A stretch of DNA of 32,346 nt from DAOSEK01 sp035363095 (GCA_035363095.1 DAOSEK010000011.1:1-32346), one strand, 5' to 3'. Shown: positions 17,286 through 25,928, counted from the first letter of the stretch. Translations and numbers: made by a program. Notes: a model not told the origin generated them from the sequence alone.

Positions 17286-17334
17286 TTATAAACTTATCTG
17301 CAATCCATTAAAGTAAATGTGTTGTAAGTATAAA

Positions 17335-17469
17335 AATCAACAACCTCGCCCTAAAGGGCGAGGTATGTTGGTAATATAAAAGCATGCGCTACATTCAAGC
17401 GAGGTTGTTGATTACAAAAAAGCGTACCAAGTCCTCGTGTTGAAACACGAGGTATCCTTTTCTATTAAT
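17335..17469 (+). repeat. Dispersed hairpin repeat locus 5 (modules A-D, best preserved copy)
   Basis: A (17335-17413) begins AATCAACAACCTCGCCC. It has the perfect hairpin CCTCGCCCTAAAGGGCGAGG, a small CGCT...AGCG stem, and ends AAGCGAGGTTGTTGATT, complementary over 15 bases to its start. D (17414-17469) has GCGTACCAAG, the perfect hairpin CCTCGTGTTGAAACACGAGG and TATCCTTTTCTATTAAT. It lies between the DUF655 and SMR/EamA-like genes with no coding frame. It serves as the reference copy for the A-D unit. Confidence 0.9.
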
Positions 17470-17543
17470 GATTCTAATTAAGAGAGCATAGCTCTTATTA
17501 AGCAAAGCAAAAATAATTTAAACCAAAAAAGTATTCTATCATT

Positions 17544-17882
17544 ATGAATCAGATTTTAATTGCTTTTATTATTGGAATTGGATTAAGTGTTATTACTGTT
17601 ATTGGCGATGTTTTGATAAAGAACGCATCGCTTCAAAATGCTTTTGTAGGTTGGAAAATGCTTTTGTTAGGAGCTATTGTATATGCTTTCACAGCATTTG
17701 GCTGGTTTTTTGTTATGAGAAAAATTAAACTTTCTACACTTGGTGTTTTGTATGGGGTAAGTTGTATTGTTATATTAACTTTTGTCAGTGTTTTTTATTT
17801 CAAGGAAAAGGTAAGTCATTTAGAGATTATAGGGATTGCACTTGCGGTTATATCACTTATTATCCTTTACCGATTTGCATGA
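17544..17882 (+). CDS. Four-helix SMR/EamA-like small membrane transporter
   Basis: 112 residues and very hydrophobic, with four predicted membrane segments (about 4-25, 38-58, 64-88 and 93-111). The arrangement and the ending GVLYGVSCIVILTFVSVFYF, KEKVSHLEIIGIALAVISLI resemble small multidrug resistance or half-length EamA proteins, which work as dimers exporting cations or metabolites. The conserved SMR glutamate in helix 1 is not obvious (helix 1 is LIAFIIGIGLSVITVIGDVL), so the substrate cannot be inferred. It stands upstream of proS by about 56 bp. Confidence 0.65.
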   Translation: MNQILIAFIIGIGLSVITVIGDVLIKNASLQNAFVGWKMLLLGAIVYAFTAFGWFFVMRKIKLSTLGVLYGVSCIVILTFVSVFYFKEKVSHLEIIGIALAVISLIILYRFA

Positions 17883-17904
17883 AATATCTACTTCTTTAAG
17901 AAAA

Positions 17905-17914
17905 GTATTTAAAT
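17905..17914 (+). promoter_or_regulatory. TATA box of proS
   Basis: GTATTTAAAT is centred about 29 bp before ATG 17939. With normal archaeal spacing, transcription would start at or next to the ATG, so the mRNA is probably leaderless. No ribosome binding site is visible. Confidence 0.6.
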
Positions 17915-17938
17915 CAGGTTTTCAAGCCTTGTATTAAT

Positions 17939-19408
17939 ATGGATAAGAAAAAGCTTACAAAAGGTATTGTTCATAAAAAAGAAGAGGATTTTTCAGAGTG
18001 GTATAGTGAGATTGTAGCAAGAGCTGAACTTGCGGACTTAAGATACAATATAAAGGGTTTTGTTTGTTATATGCCTTGGGCAGTTATTTCTATTAAAAGA
18101 ATGTATGATTTATATGAGAAAGCTTTAGAAAAAAAAGGACATCTACCACTTATTATGCCTTCTTTGATTCCTGAGAGCAATTTCAATTTGGAGTCTGATC
18201 ATGTTAAAGGCTTTACCCCTCAAGTTTTTTGGGTGACTGAAGCAGGCAATGGAGAAAGAATGGAGGAGAGGCTTGCACTAAGACCAACGAGTGAGACTGC
18301 ACTTTATAAGATGTATAGTATGTGGATTAGAAGCTATAATGATCTTCCTTTTAAGAGATATCAATCATGTCAAGTATGGAGATACGAAGGAAAGGCAACA
18401 AGGCCGTTTTTTAGGGCAAGAGAGTTTCACTGGATTGAAGCGCATAATGTTTTTGCAACACTTGATGAGGCAAAGACACAGGTTATTGAGGACATGCAGA
18501 CTACAAAAGAGATGCTTGAAGACGAATTTGCTATGCCTTTTATATTCTTTGAAAGACCTCAATGGGATAAGTTTGCAGGTGCAATTAATACTTATGCTGC
18601 TGATGCATTAATGGATTCTGGAAAGGTTATTCAATTGCCTTCAACACACCTTTTAGGTACTAATTTTTCTGTGCCTTTTGATGTTAAATTTACTGATAAG
18701 CAAGGACAAGAAAAATTTGGTTTTATTACTTGTTATGGACCTGCAATCAGCCGAATCTATGGAGCGATGGTTGCTTTGCTTGGCGATAATCAAGGGCTTG
18801 TTTTGCCTTTTAAGCTTGCTCCTATACAATTTGTTATTGTACCTATTTTTTATGAAGAGAATAAAACTCAGGTTCTTGAGAAATGTAAAGAAATAGAGAG
18901 TAAAATAAATAAGCATTATTGTGTTAAAGTTGATGAAAATGATTCTACAACACCTGGTGAGAAGTTCAATTTTTGGGAGATGAAAGGTGTTCCATTTAGG
19001 ATTGAGATAGGTCCAAAGGATATTGAGAAAAAACAGGTTGTAATTGTTAGAAGGTTTGATGCAAAGAAGTTTTTTGTTGAGGAAAAAGGACTTTTAGAGA
19101 GTATAAAAGAACTTGCAGGAAGCTATACTGATGAGCTAAAGGCTAAGCATTTTATCAAGTTTGATAATATGATAAAAAAATGCAATAGTGTTAGTGATGT
19201 AAAAAAGACAATTGATTCAGGAAAGATTGCTTGTGCAGGGTTTTGCTCTATAGGACTTGATGGTGCTAAATGTGCTGAGGTTATTGAGAAAGAAACCGGA
19301 GCAGAGATTAGAGGAAGCAGGGTTGATAGGGAAGATAATAAATTTGATAAATGCGTTGTTTGTGGAAAAACTGCAAGTAAAACTATCTATATTGCAAAAA
19401 GCTATTAA
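17939..19408 (+). CDS. proS: Prolyl-tRNA synthetase (archaeal/eukaryotic type)
   Basis: Charges tRNA-Pro. The 489-residue product lacks the bacterial editing insertion and matches the short archaeal type. It has IVARAELADLRYNIKGFVCY at the N-terminus, class II motif 1 near LPLIMPSLIPESNF, ALRPTSETALYKMY, motif 2 (QVWRYEGKATRPFFRAREFH) and motif 3 (PAISRIYGAMVALLGDNQGL). An anticodon-binding domain follows, then a C-terminal zinc-binding-like domain with several cysteines (CAGFC and CVVCG) ending in Tyr, as expected. The next gene begins seven bases after the stop, suggesting an operon. Confidence 0.97.
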   Translation: MDKKKLTKGIVHKKEEDFSEWYSEIVARAELADLRYNIKGFVCYMPWAVISIKRMYDLYEKALEKKGHLPLIMPSLIPESNFNLESDHVKGFTPQVFWVTEAGNGERMEERLALRPTSETALYKMYSMWIRSYNDLPFKRYQSCQVWRYEGKATRPFFRAREFHWIEAHNVFATLDEAKTQVIEDMQTTKEMLEDEFAMPFIFFERPQWDKFAGAINTYAADALMDSGKVIQLPSTHLLGTNFSVPFDVKFTDKQGQEKFGFITCYGPAISRIYGAMVALLGDNQGLVLPFKLAPIQFVIVPIFYEENKTQVLEKCKEIESKINKHYCVKVDENDSTTPGEKFNFWEMKGVPFRIEIGPKDIEKKQVVIVRRFDAKKFFVEEKGLLESIKELAGSYTDELKAKHFIKFDNMIKKCNSVSDVKKTIDSGKIACAGFCSIGLDGAKCAEVIEKETGAEIRGSRVDREDNKFDKCVVCGKTASKTIYIAKSY

Positions 19409-19414
19409 TGAAAA

Positions 19415-20152
19415 ATGAAAAGAACAATAACCCTTGGGACCCAGACCTTTTTGGATTGGTTTAGGGATAAATCTGATGATGAGATTGTTGATTTTTTAAT
19501 AGAGACTGAGAAGAAATCTAAATTTGATGGGATTACATTTAGTTTCAGAACTCCTGATAGCCTAGATTTTAGGTTTAGTGATAAACAATTAAGGTATATT
19601 TCTAAAAAACAGGTTTTTATGATGCTTCCGCACAAAAATGGAAGCGAGCCGATTATTTATGGAGAAGATGATGCCTCTTTTGCACTGATTGCTAGGATTA
19701 ATAGTGTGATAGAAAAGCTTGATAGTAAGATTAATATTATTAATCCTAAACTTATCAGGGATTTTAGTGTGCTTTTGGGTATTAAAGGGCTTTCTATTTC
19801 AAACCTTCCATATGAAGAAGGATTTGGGATTGATGAGTTGGAAAGAATATTTAGAATTGATAGTAAGATTTCACTTGCTATAGATACTTCTTATTGCTTC
19901 TCATTTAATAAGGATTTTTTGCCTATTCTTTTAGAGAGATTTAGGGATAGGGTATCATGCATTTTGTTAAGTGATAGAAGGGATGTTAGGAACAATAAGT
20001 CCCTTTTTGAGTGTAAAGATTTGTACAAGTTTGAGATTTTAAGGGATTTGGATTGTCCAGTAATTATAAATAGCAACCTTAAGGAATATGAAAAGGATGT
20101 TGGAACACTTCTTAAAGAGATAAATACAGCTAAAAAGATATTTGGCATGTGA
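19415..20152 (+). CDS. Predicted TIM-barrel protein, possibly sugar isomerase/AP-endonuclease-like
   Basis: 245 residues starting six bases after proS. The pattern of strands and helices suggests a TIM barrel of the xylose isomerase-like/AP endonuclease 2 superfamily: DGITFSFRTPDSLDFRFSDK, SKINIINPKLIRDFSVLLGI, KISLAIDTSYCFSF, DRVSCILLSDRRD and DCPVIINSN. The full set of metal-binding His/Glu residues is not clear; H49 in MMLPHKN and the Asp in LAIDTSYC are candidates. Catalysis is therefore uncertain. It is co-transcribed with proS but no pathway link is evident. A hypothetical protein is the cautious reading. Confidence 0.5.
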   Translation: MKRTITLGTQTFLDWFRDKSDDEIVDFLIETEKKSKFDGITFSFRTPDSLDFRFSDKQLRYISKKQVFMMLPHKNGSEPIIYGEDDASFALIARINSVIEKLDSKINIINPKLIRDFSVLLGIKGLSISNLPYEEGFGIDELERIFRIDSKISLAIDTSYCFSFNKDFLPILLERFRDRVSCILLSDRRDVRNNKSLFECKDLYKFEILRDLDCPVIINSNLKEYEKDVGTLLKEINTAKKIFGM

Positions 20153-20168
20153 TTTAGATAATAGAAGA

Positions 20169-20239
20169 TGCGCCGACCGGGAATCGAACCCGGACCAGAC
20201 CCGTGGCAGGGGCCTATTGTACCATTGAACCATCGGCGC
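20169..20239 (-). tRNA. tRNA-Gly (anticodon GCC)
   Basis: On the minus strand the acceptor stem GCGCCGA pairs with TCGGCGC, followed by discriminator A and no encoded CCA. The D arm contains GGTTCAATGGTA. The anticodon stem-loop is GGCCC-CTGCCAC-GGGTC, giving anticodon GCC. The T arm is CCGGG-TTCGATT-CCCGG. There is no intron. It is convergent with the proS operon, ending 17 bp from the stop of the TIM-barrel-like gene. Confidence 0.97.
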
Positions 20240-20274
20240 TTGAGGTTTGATATTAAAAAAGTTTTTTTGATGTG

Positions 20275-20283
20275 TTTATATAA
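20275..20283 (-). promoter_or_regulatory. TATA box of tRNA-Gly
   Basis: TTATATAAA on the minus strand lies about 40 bp before the mature tRNA start, as expected for an archaeal tRNA promoter with a short 5' leader. Confidence 0.6.
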
Positions 20284-20421
20284 TTTTTGATTAAAATGTG
20301 CAAAACTAGTACTGTTTAAATTAAAAGTTTATTTTATCTTTCTCCTAATTGGGAAATAACTAAAAAATTAGAAGTTAGTTTAAAAGTAGGTCGCCATTAA
20401 TAAATGTGTTTGTATGTTATG

Positions 20422-20910
20422 CTAGCTTAATCTTTTTTTGTTGCAATTGGCTATGAAGATATTCCTAATTTCGTTAATTTTTTTATCATTTAGTTGCACT
20501 AGTATGGATTTGCATTTTATTAAAAATTCTGGAGCAACAACAAGCATTTTTTTAAATTGTTCATCAGGTACAATACGATCCACATAGTACTGAGAATCTA
20601 TTCTCGCCTTTAGGGAAGCTTCTAAGAAGTCTAAGTCTTTTTCTTCAAAGAATTCTATTAAAAATGCTTTGGCAAAGCTTATAGTGCAAGAATGAATCTC
20701 GCATTTTACTCCAATTTTCATAAGGAGAGCATATACAGAGAAATAAAGCGTATAGTAAGAAGTTGATATTTTTCAATCCTTAATGGTATTTAATTTAATT
20801 GATTCAAGCGCTTCTTCTGCCTTTTTTAGGTATGCATTGGAAAGGTTAATGTTTGGCGTTATTAATTGTAGACCCTCTCTTTTTTTAATGCACCATCTAA
20901 TCCTTTCCAT
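20422..20910 (-). pseudogene. HEPN-domain protein interrupted by an in-frame TGA at codon 46
   Basis: The frame starts at ATG 20910 (MERIRWCIKKREGLQLITPN) and overlaps the nucleotidyltransferase gene by 14 bp. At 20773-20775 it meets TGA, then continues without frameshift as KISTSYYTLYFSVYALLMKI to the TAG at 20422. Homologues of this HEPN type have a Trp in a KDW motif there (family knowledge), so TGG to TGA is the simplest change. The full frame would give 162 residues including ARIDSQYYVDR and PEFLIKCKSILV. HEPN proteins paired with MNT nucleotidyltransferases form toxin-antitoxin modules, HEPN usually being the toxin. TGA is a normal stop elsewhere here (16639, 17882, 20152). Sequencing error, inactivation or a polymorphism are all possible. 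Confidence 0.85.
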
Positions 20911-21493
20911 TTTGTAGCGTTATTTGTATTAATTGTTCGGCATTTTGGAATATTATGTGATTTTTTAGAACCTCTTTTATTAAAAAATCTTTTGATAATT
21001 TTTCTGTAAATATTTCATATGGATAACATTTAACATTTATTTCTACTGAGTACATTTTGGATACTTTTTTGATATGTTCTTTTGAATAATCTCCAACGAC
21101 AAAGAGATCTAAATCTGATCCCTTTTTTTGAAGCCCTTTTGCATAGCTTCCAAAGATCAAGCCAATTCCATTTATATCTAGCGTTATTTTATCAATTACT
21201 TCTTTAATTAAAATGTTATTTTCAAAAAAAGAGATTGCTTTGTATTGTTCGGTAAGGGCAAGGTACCTTTTTGTTTGTTCGCTTAGAAATAATTTGTAAT
21301 TTTTTATTTTTCCTCGATATTTGGAGATAACTACTCCCTTGTTTTCTAAATCTTCTAAAATCAGTTGTGCTGTTCTAGGACTTACTTTTTGTAGTTTTGC
21401 TACCTCTCTAACATAGTATTCGGCAGAGAAATCGTTTGTGAAAAGAGACAACACTTGAAGAGAGTTTTCGGTAATGTTTATTTTTTTATACAT
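20897..21493 (-). CDS. Winged-helix plus MNT-type nucleotidyltransferase, probable HEPN antitoxin
   Basis: 198 residues from ATG 21493. Residues 1-70 form a winged helix (VREVAKLQKVSPRTAQLILE, then LENKGVVISKYRG). Residues about 95-185 are a minimal nucleotidyltransferase with GLIFGSYAKGLQKKGSDLDL, the GS...D.D catalytic signature. In MNT-HEPN systems this protein can adenylylate and neutralise the HEPN toxin. The DNA-binding domain suggests autoregulation. The gene ends 14 bp into the HEPN gene. A TATA box lies at 21516-21527, about 28 bp before the start, so the mRNA may be leaderless. Confidence 0.88.
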   Translation of the reverse strand: MYKKINITENSLQVLSLFTNDFSAEYYVREVAKLQKVSPRTAQLILEDLENKGVVISKYRGKIKNYKLFLSEQTKRYLALTEQYKAISFFENNILIKEVIDKITLDINGIGLIFGSYAKGLQKKGSDLDLFVVGDYSKEHIKKVSKMYSVEINVKCYPYEIFTEKLSKDFLIKEVLKNHIIFQNAEQLIQITLQNGKD

Positions 21494-21515
21494 ATGTATT
21501 TTTAAATATACGATA

Positions 21516-21527
21516 AGTATATAAAAG
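21516..21527 (-). promoter_or_regulatory. TATA box of the MNT-HEPN pair
   Basis: CTTTTATATACT on the minus strand, about 28 bp from ATG 21493. The stretch between it and the ATG is palindrome-rich (ATACATATGTAT), a plausible operator for the winged-helix antitoxin. Confidence 0.5.
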
Positions 21528-21745
21528 TTTTGTTTTATTCCTGATGAGATCCTTTTTAGCAGTCTAACAACTTTATGTATTTGCGTTGAAGTGTTAGATT
21601 CCTTTTCCGATATTTGTATTTTTTAGTTGTTTTGAGTGATTGGAGATAAATATTTTAGAGATATTTTGGATTTAATCAGGGAAAGGGTTGTTTTTTTAAT
21701 AACGCAAAGCGAATAACTCTGCAATGTAGCACCTGCAGAGTAAAA

Positions 21746-21757
21746 ACATTTAAATAG
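21746..21757 (+). promoter_or_regulatory. TATA box of the 86-residue protein gene
   Basis: ACATTTAAATAG lies about 38 bp before ATG 21791. An AAGGTGAT ribosome binding site follows at 21778-21785. Confidence 0.6.
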
Positions 21758-21790
21758 ACACTTATGATTCATATTGCAAGGTGATATAAT

Positions 21791-22051
21791 ATGGTTGATA
21801 AAACTAAAGAAAATCCAATATATCAATTTGGAAGAGCAAGTCGCCAATCAGTACTCGAAACTCTTGCAGAATCAGTTACTCAAAGTATTGAGGAGCTTAA
21901 TAAATTTACTAAAGAAATTATGGGCTCTTACAGGAAAGCAGAGCAAAAAACCATTGAGCAAGTCGGTGATGCAAACACTTATAACGGGATTATACCCGGA
22001 ACTGTAGATTATATGAAAAAGATAACAGGAACAGATGGAAATAAAGAGTAA
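21791..22051 (+). CDS. Small helical 86-residue protein, unrecognised
   Basis: I do not recognise a named family. The product starts MVDKTKENPIYQFGRASRQS and is mainly helical in the middle (ESVTQSIEELNKFTKEIMGS). It ends with a polar tail containing YNGIIPGTVDYMKKITG. There is no membrane segment or cysteine. A TATA box and a strong GGTGAT ribosome binding site support expression. It is a single-gene unit between the toxin-antitoxin pair and the next orphan. Amphipathic helices with conserved-looking Gln/Glu suggest an oligomeric protein, but nothing more can be said. Confidence 0.75.
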   Translation: MVDKTKENPIYQFGRASRQSVLETLAESVTQSIEELNKFTKEIMGSYRKAEQKTIEQVGDANTYNGIIPGTVDYMKKITGTDGNKE

Positions 22052-22334
22052 AGTTTCTTGCCATTTTTTTATTTTGCTTTTTTAATTTGTTTTGGTCTGT
22101 TTGATTTTAAGTTGTTTGGATTTATTGTTAGTATTCTTGTTTTTTCTCTTTCTTTTCTTATTCCTAACTGATCTCTGTTTTTTAGGCTAGTTTCTATTTT
22201 CTAAATACAAAACGATGTGCAATAAAAGCAATAAATTCATTTTTGTATTTTACCGAAAAGTACCCATAAGCATTTTGTCTTACTTAGTATAAAAAGTATA
22301 TAAAGTAGAATTAAATTTGTTATAGTTTAACAAT

Positions 22335-22865
22335 CTAACCACCAAAGCCTATGATAGCATTCCCAATTATTATTGGTATAAGAATAAAATATGCTATCAC
22401 AATTATCAAGAATATTATAAGTGTTGTAAGAAGAGAGGAAAGCGGATTAAATTCAGTTCTTCGCTGTCCAAATTTATCCGTTGGTTGTTTTGAATCCGAA
22501 AAATTCTGGGGTTGTTTTGGTGCTTGCCCCCTTTGAATTCCATAATCGTTCTCATCATAAGGATTTTCTATAGTATTATATCTTGGATTAGTAATTGTCC
22601 TTTGGGGTGGCCCTTGTGGTCCCTGCCAAGTATTATCTCTTTGAGAAGGTTTTGGTTGAATATAAGAACCACTGGTCTGTGGAGCTGATGTGTCTAAAGA
22701 CGCCTCTCTTAAAAGGTCAGCAGGGGTTATCTCTTCGAGTTCTCCCTTTCCAGAATCAAAATAAATCCTTAGATTCCTATTGTTTTCCTTTGAAACAAAA
22801 TCTATTGCACTTCTTAAATCAGAAAAGTACTTATAAGTCCGATGATCGGTTACAAGATATGGCAT
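22335..22865 (-). CDS. 176-residue protein with disordered middle and C-terminal membrane anchor, unrecognised
   Basis: The start is ATG 22865 (MPYLVTDHRTYKYFSDLRSA); an in-frame TTG two codons upstream is less likely. Residues 1-60 look like a small alpha/beta domain. Residues 65-140 are Pro/Gln/Asn-rich and disordered (GPQGPPQR and similar). One long hydrophobic helix follows at about 145-172 (LTTLIIFLIIVIAYFILIPI), ending GNAIIGFGG. The layout is that of a tail-anchored membrane protein with the folded domain in the cytoplasm. The function is unknown. Confidence 0.7.
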   Translation of the reverse strand: MPYLVTDHRTYKYFSDLRSAIDFVSKENNRNLRIYFDSGKGELEEITPADLLREASLDTSAPQTSGSYIQPKPSQRDNTWQGPQGPPQRTITNPRYNTIENPYDENDYGIQRGQAPKQPQNFSDSKQPTDKFGQRRTEFNPLSSLLTTLIIFLIIVIAYFILIPIIIGNAIIGFGG

Positions 22866-23010
22866 ATGCAATTTAAGATTGTTCTTCTTTATAAATTTTT
22901 TTCATTTGGCTAAAGTATTGAATAATTTTAAGCATAAATTATTCAAAAACCCTAGTTACAAAATCCATTTTACTAAAAAAAAGAAAAAAAGCTTGATTAA
23001 ATGATTAATA

Positions 23011-23157
23011 TCAATCCATTTTACCAATCTTAAACATATTAGTCCCACAATCAGGGCATACACCTTTTACGCAATCTCTTCCGTTTGCAAGTTTATCTTG
23101 CTTTGCATCTTTCATAACTTTCTTTGCTTTACATTTAACACAATAACCTTCTACCAC
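23011..23157 (-). CDS. DUF5679-like zinc-ribbon micro-protein
   Basis: 48 residues starting at GTG 23157, six bases after a GGTGAT ribosome binding site. It starts VVEGYCVKCKAKKVMKDAKQ and continues NGRDCVKGVCPDCGTNMFKI. The two CxxC pairs (YCVKC and VCPDC) should bind one zinc, as in DUF5679 proteins common in archaea. Such zinc ribbons often act in RNA or protein contacts, but no function is established for this one. It lies divergent from the HerA-like gene. Confidence 0.85.
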   Translation of the reverse strand: MVEGYCVKCKAKKVMKDAKQDKLANGRDCVKGVCPDCGTNMFKIGKMD

Positions 23158-23273
23158 TTTTTATCACCTATTCTAAGCTATTTAGTTTAGGACTTATAAA
23201 ACTTTGTATCCCTATTTTAAAGTGATTATCTAAATTCAAAAAGCTTTTTAACTACAAGCAAATTTAGGATATT

Positions 23274-25676
23274 ATGGCAAAAGGATATCTTGGGTTTTCA
23301 AATAATAAAAAGCTGAATTATAATCTGTCTCTTTTAACAAGGCATACTGCAATTCTTGGAACTACCGGCTCTGGAAAGACTGTGATGTCTAAGATTCTTT
23401 TAGAGGAGGCAATGCTTAATGGGATCCCTGTAATCGCAATTGACCCTAAAGGCGACGTTTCAGGGATATGCGTTGCAAGAGAGGGTTTTGATTTCAGACC
23501 TTTTATAGGTAACAATAAAGCAAATGCTGAAAAGGTTGCAAATATCTACATAGAGAAAGCAAAAGAATTCGAGCTTAAAAAGGAAGAAATTTTCAAACTA
23601 AAGAGTATAGAATCAAGGATTTATACTCCTAAATCTTCTATTGGAGAGCAAATATCTTTGATGCCTGATTTAACTGCGCCTAAGAATTTTGAATCATTAT
23701 CTAAAGACCATACAGTTGTTGCCGATTTTGTTGAACCTATTAGTGAGTCTATTTTATCACTGGCTGAGATTAAAGGACAAGAAAAGCTAAAAAGCCAAAG
23801 CCTTATTTCAAATATAATAATTCACTATTGGAAACAACAAAATGACCTAAACATTAGCGAGCTCATAAAAGCTATACTTAATCCACCATTTGATACTATT
23901 GGCTCACTTGAGCTTAACGATGTAATAACTGAAAAAAACAGAAAAAAACTGGCAAGTCAGATAAATCTTTTGTTAAGTAGTCCTTCTAAGAAAGCTATGG
24001 CACAAGGTGAAACATTAGATATAAAAGAGCTATTTTCCAAAAAGAAACTATCTGTTTTTGATTTAAGATTTTCCGGAAATCTTGAAGAAAGACAATTTGT
24101 AGTGCAGATAATTCTTCAAGAAATCTATAAATTTCTAATATCTAGTGGTGGAAATGAAAAGCTAAGATATATTTTATATATTGACGAACTTGCAGGAATT
24201 CTTCCCCCGCCACCAGCTAATCCTGCCACAAAAAAGCTTTTAGAGCTTTTAATCAGGCAATCAAGGGCGTTTGGATTAGGAATAATTATCGCAACCCAAA
24301 ATCCAGGGGATGTTGATTATAAGGTATTTGGAAACATTGGAACAAGGTTTATTGGAAAGCTTAGAACAGATAATGATTCTGAGAAGGTTGCAGGTGCAAT
24401 TGGGATTAGCCCTAGTAAGTTAAAGACTTCTTTATCAACGCTTAAAACTGGGGAATTTATCCTTAATAATTCTGTTGATAATTCTACAAAGCCTTTTAGA
24501 GCAAGATGGCTTTATACACTTCATACAGGTCCTTTTTCTCCCGAACAGATAACTTGGATTAATAATCCAAAAGAAATCAAAGCGCCTTTAGAAACTATTG
24601 GGTTAAATACGAATGTAAAGGATAAAAAAAGGAGCGTATTAGTAAATGAGGCAAAGCCTAAAAAACTTACTCATGCAACCCAGATAGTGAAAGTTGCTTT
24701 AGAGGAGTTTGATAAGAAAAGAAAGGATAGAGAAACTAAGAAAACTAATTCTAGAAAACAAGCTACAAAAAAACAGGGCTTTAAGCTGTTTAATGAGGAG
24801 AAAACTACAATAAATCAAAACCATAAAGAGTATAATAAACAAGGCTTTGACCCAATCTTAAAAGAGCTTATAGGAAATGCCAAGAGATATTCTGATACCT
24901 TGCAACTAAAGCTTGCGATTAGCGAATCTAAGGTTTTTGTTCCACATCTAAGAATTGTAATTGAACCTAATAAAAAAAGAGGATTAAACCTTGAGCTTGA
25001 GGGCCCTTATGTTTTTGACCTTACTGCAAATGTAATCCCTGTTGATAATTATCTTAAACAAATCTCATTTAGGCAATATACGCAAGGTGATATCCAGATA
25101 AAAAAGCCTACTGCTTCGCTTAAGTTCGCTTTTGATTATGCAATAAAAGATGCAAAAGATAATTTAAGGACCAATTACTATAAAAGCACTCTGCTTAATA
25201 TTGTTAGCGAAGAGCTTGATATTGTTGTTGATAAAAACAAGGAATATATGTTAAAAGTTTCTTTAGCCCAAGAAATAAGAATTTTACAAACTAAAAAGAG
25301 AAAACTTGATGGTTTAAAGGAAAAGATTTCAAAAAACAAAAAAAAGATTGCTCAAATTAAGAGGTCTGTTATGCTTAACAAAACAAAAAGAACAATAAAG
25401 AAAGTTTTGAAAAGGTCAAGGCTTAGTAAAACCACCCAAGAGATTGAGTTTGCTAATAAACGAATTAAAAGGATAGAAAAAGAGATAAAAGTGTTTGAGA
25501 ATCAGATTAAAAAGGTTTCAAATGAATATGATAAAAAGGCATTAAGGGTTAAGGAAAAAGCTATAATGAAAGCACAGTCGGGCTTTAAAGAATATAAGTA
25601 CCGACCTACAAATAAGGATTTGAAGGTGCATTCTACTATTCTTTTGGTTCCAAAAAGGCTATCTTCTTTAGAGTAA
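23274..25676 (+). CDS. HerA/VirB4-like DNA-pumping ATPase with C-terminal coiled coil
   Basis: 800 residues. Walker A is GTTGSGKT (29-36), followed by IDPKGDVSGI (56-65). Walker B is RYILYIDELAGI (298-309). The sensor-like ATQNPGDVDYKVFGNIGTRF segment (340-359) and TDNDSEKVAGAIG complete a HerA/FtsK-superfamily ATPase, probably hexameric and DNA-translocating. Residues about 440-520 form a charged linker; a C-terminal domain follows. From about 690 to 775 there is a highly basic coiled coil (KKRKLDGLKEKISKNKKKIA and onward). It lacks the NurA partner next door seen with canonical HerA, so it more likely belongs to the less studied HerA-like/DUF853-like family. The true role is unknown; conjugation-like transfer or chromosome maintenance are options. 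Confidence 0.85.
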   Translation: MAKGYLGFSNNKKLNYNLSLLTRHTAILGTTGSGKTVMSKILLEEAMLNGIPVIAIDPKGDVSGICVAREGFDFRPFIGNNKANAEKVANIYIEKAKEFELKKEEIFKLKSIESRIYTPKSSIGEQISLMPDLTAPKNFESLSKDHTVVADFVEPISESILSLAEIKGQEKLKSQSLISNIIIHYWKQQNDLNISELIKAILNPPFDTIGSLELNDVITEKNRKKLASQINLLLSSPSKKAMAQGETLDIKELFSKKKLSVFDLRFSGNLEERQFVVQIILQEIYKFLISSGGNEKLRYILYIDELAGILPPPPANPATKKLLELLIRQSRAFGLGIIIATQNPGDVDYKVFGNIGTRFIGKLRTDNDSEKVAGAIGISPSKLKTSLSTLKTGEFILNNSVDNSTKPFRARWLYTLHTGPFSPEQITWINNPKEIKAPLETIGLNTNVKDKKRSVLVNEAKPKKLTHATQIVKVALEEFDKKRKDRETKKTNSRKQATKKQGFKLFNEEKTTINQNHKEYNKQGFDPILKELIGNAKRYSDTLQLKLAISESKVFVPHLRIVIEPNKKRGLNLELEGPYVFDLTANVIPVDNYLKQISFRQYTQGDIQIKKPTASLKFAFDYAIKDAKDNLRTNYYKSTLLNIVSEELDIVVDKNKEYMLKVSLAQEIRILQTKKRKLDGLKEKISKNKKKIAQIKRSVMLNKTKRTIKKVLKRSRLSKTTQEIEFANKRIKRIEKEIKVFENQIKKVSNEYDKKALRVKEKAIMKAQSGFKEYKYRPTNKDLKVHSTILLVPKRLSSLE

Positions 25677-25882
25677 TATAACAAAAATACTATTTGCAAG
25701 ATTTGAATAATCTTTTAATTGTCAGAATATAAGGATATAATATTATTAGTCTTTTTTATAATGATTCAACATTTATAATTATTTAAGATAGCTCAAGAGA
25801 GGGCTTTTTAAAATGGTCTATTTTAAGGGTTTTATCTTTAGAGAGCTAGGTATAGTATAGAACATCTTTAAGAAAACAGCAA

Positions 25883-25894
25883 TCTATTTAAATG
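25883..25894 (+). promoter_or_regulatory. TATA box of the 52-residue acidic protein gene
   Basis: TCTATTTAAATG lies about 40 bp before ATG 25929. A GGTGATCGGT ribosome binding site lies just before the start. Confidence 0.55.
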
Positions 25895-25928
25895 AGTGCT
25901 TTTAAAAACCGTATTTAGGGTGATCGGT

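Noticed and set aside
20039..20233. Minus-strand open frame across the tRNA-Gly region
   Set aside because: It is the translation of the tRNA gene and its flank; the cloverleaf with anticodon GCC is unambiguous.
20773..20775. TGA recoded as Trp (alternative genetic code)
   Set aside because: Several clear genes end in TGA (16639, 17882, 20152) and others use TGG for Trp, so recoding is not supported by this one site.
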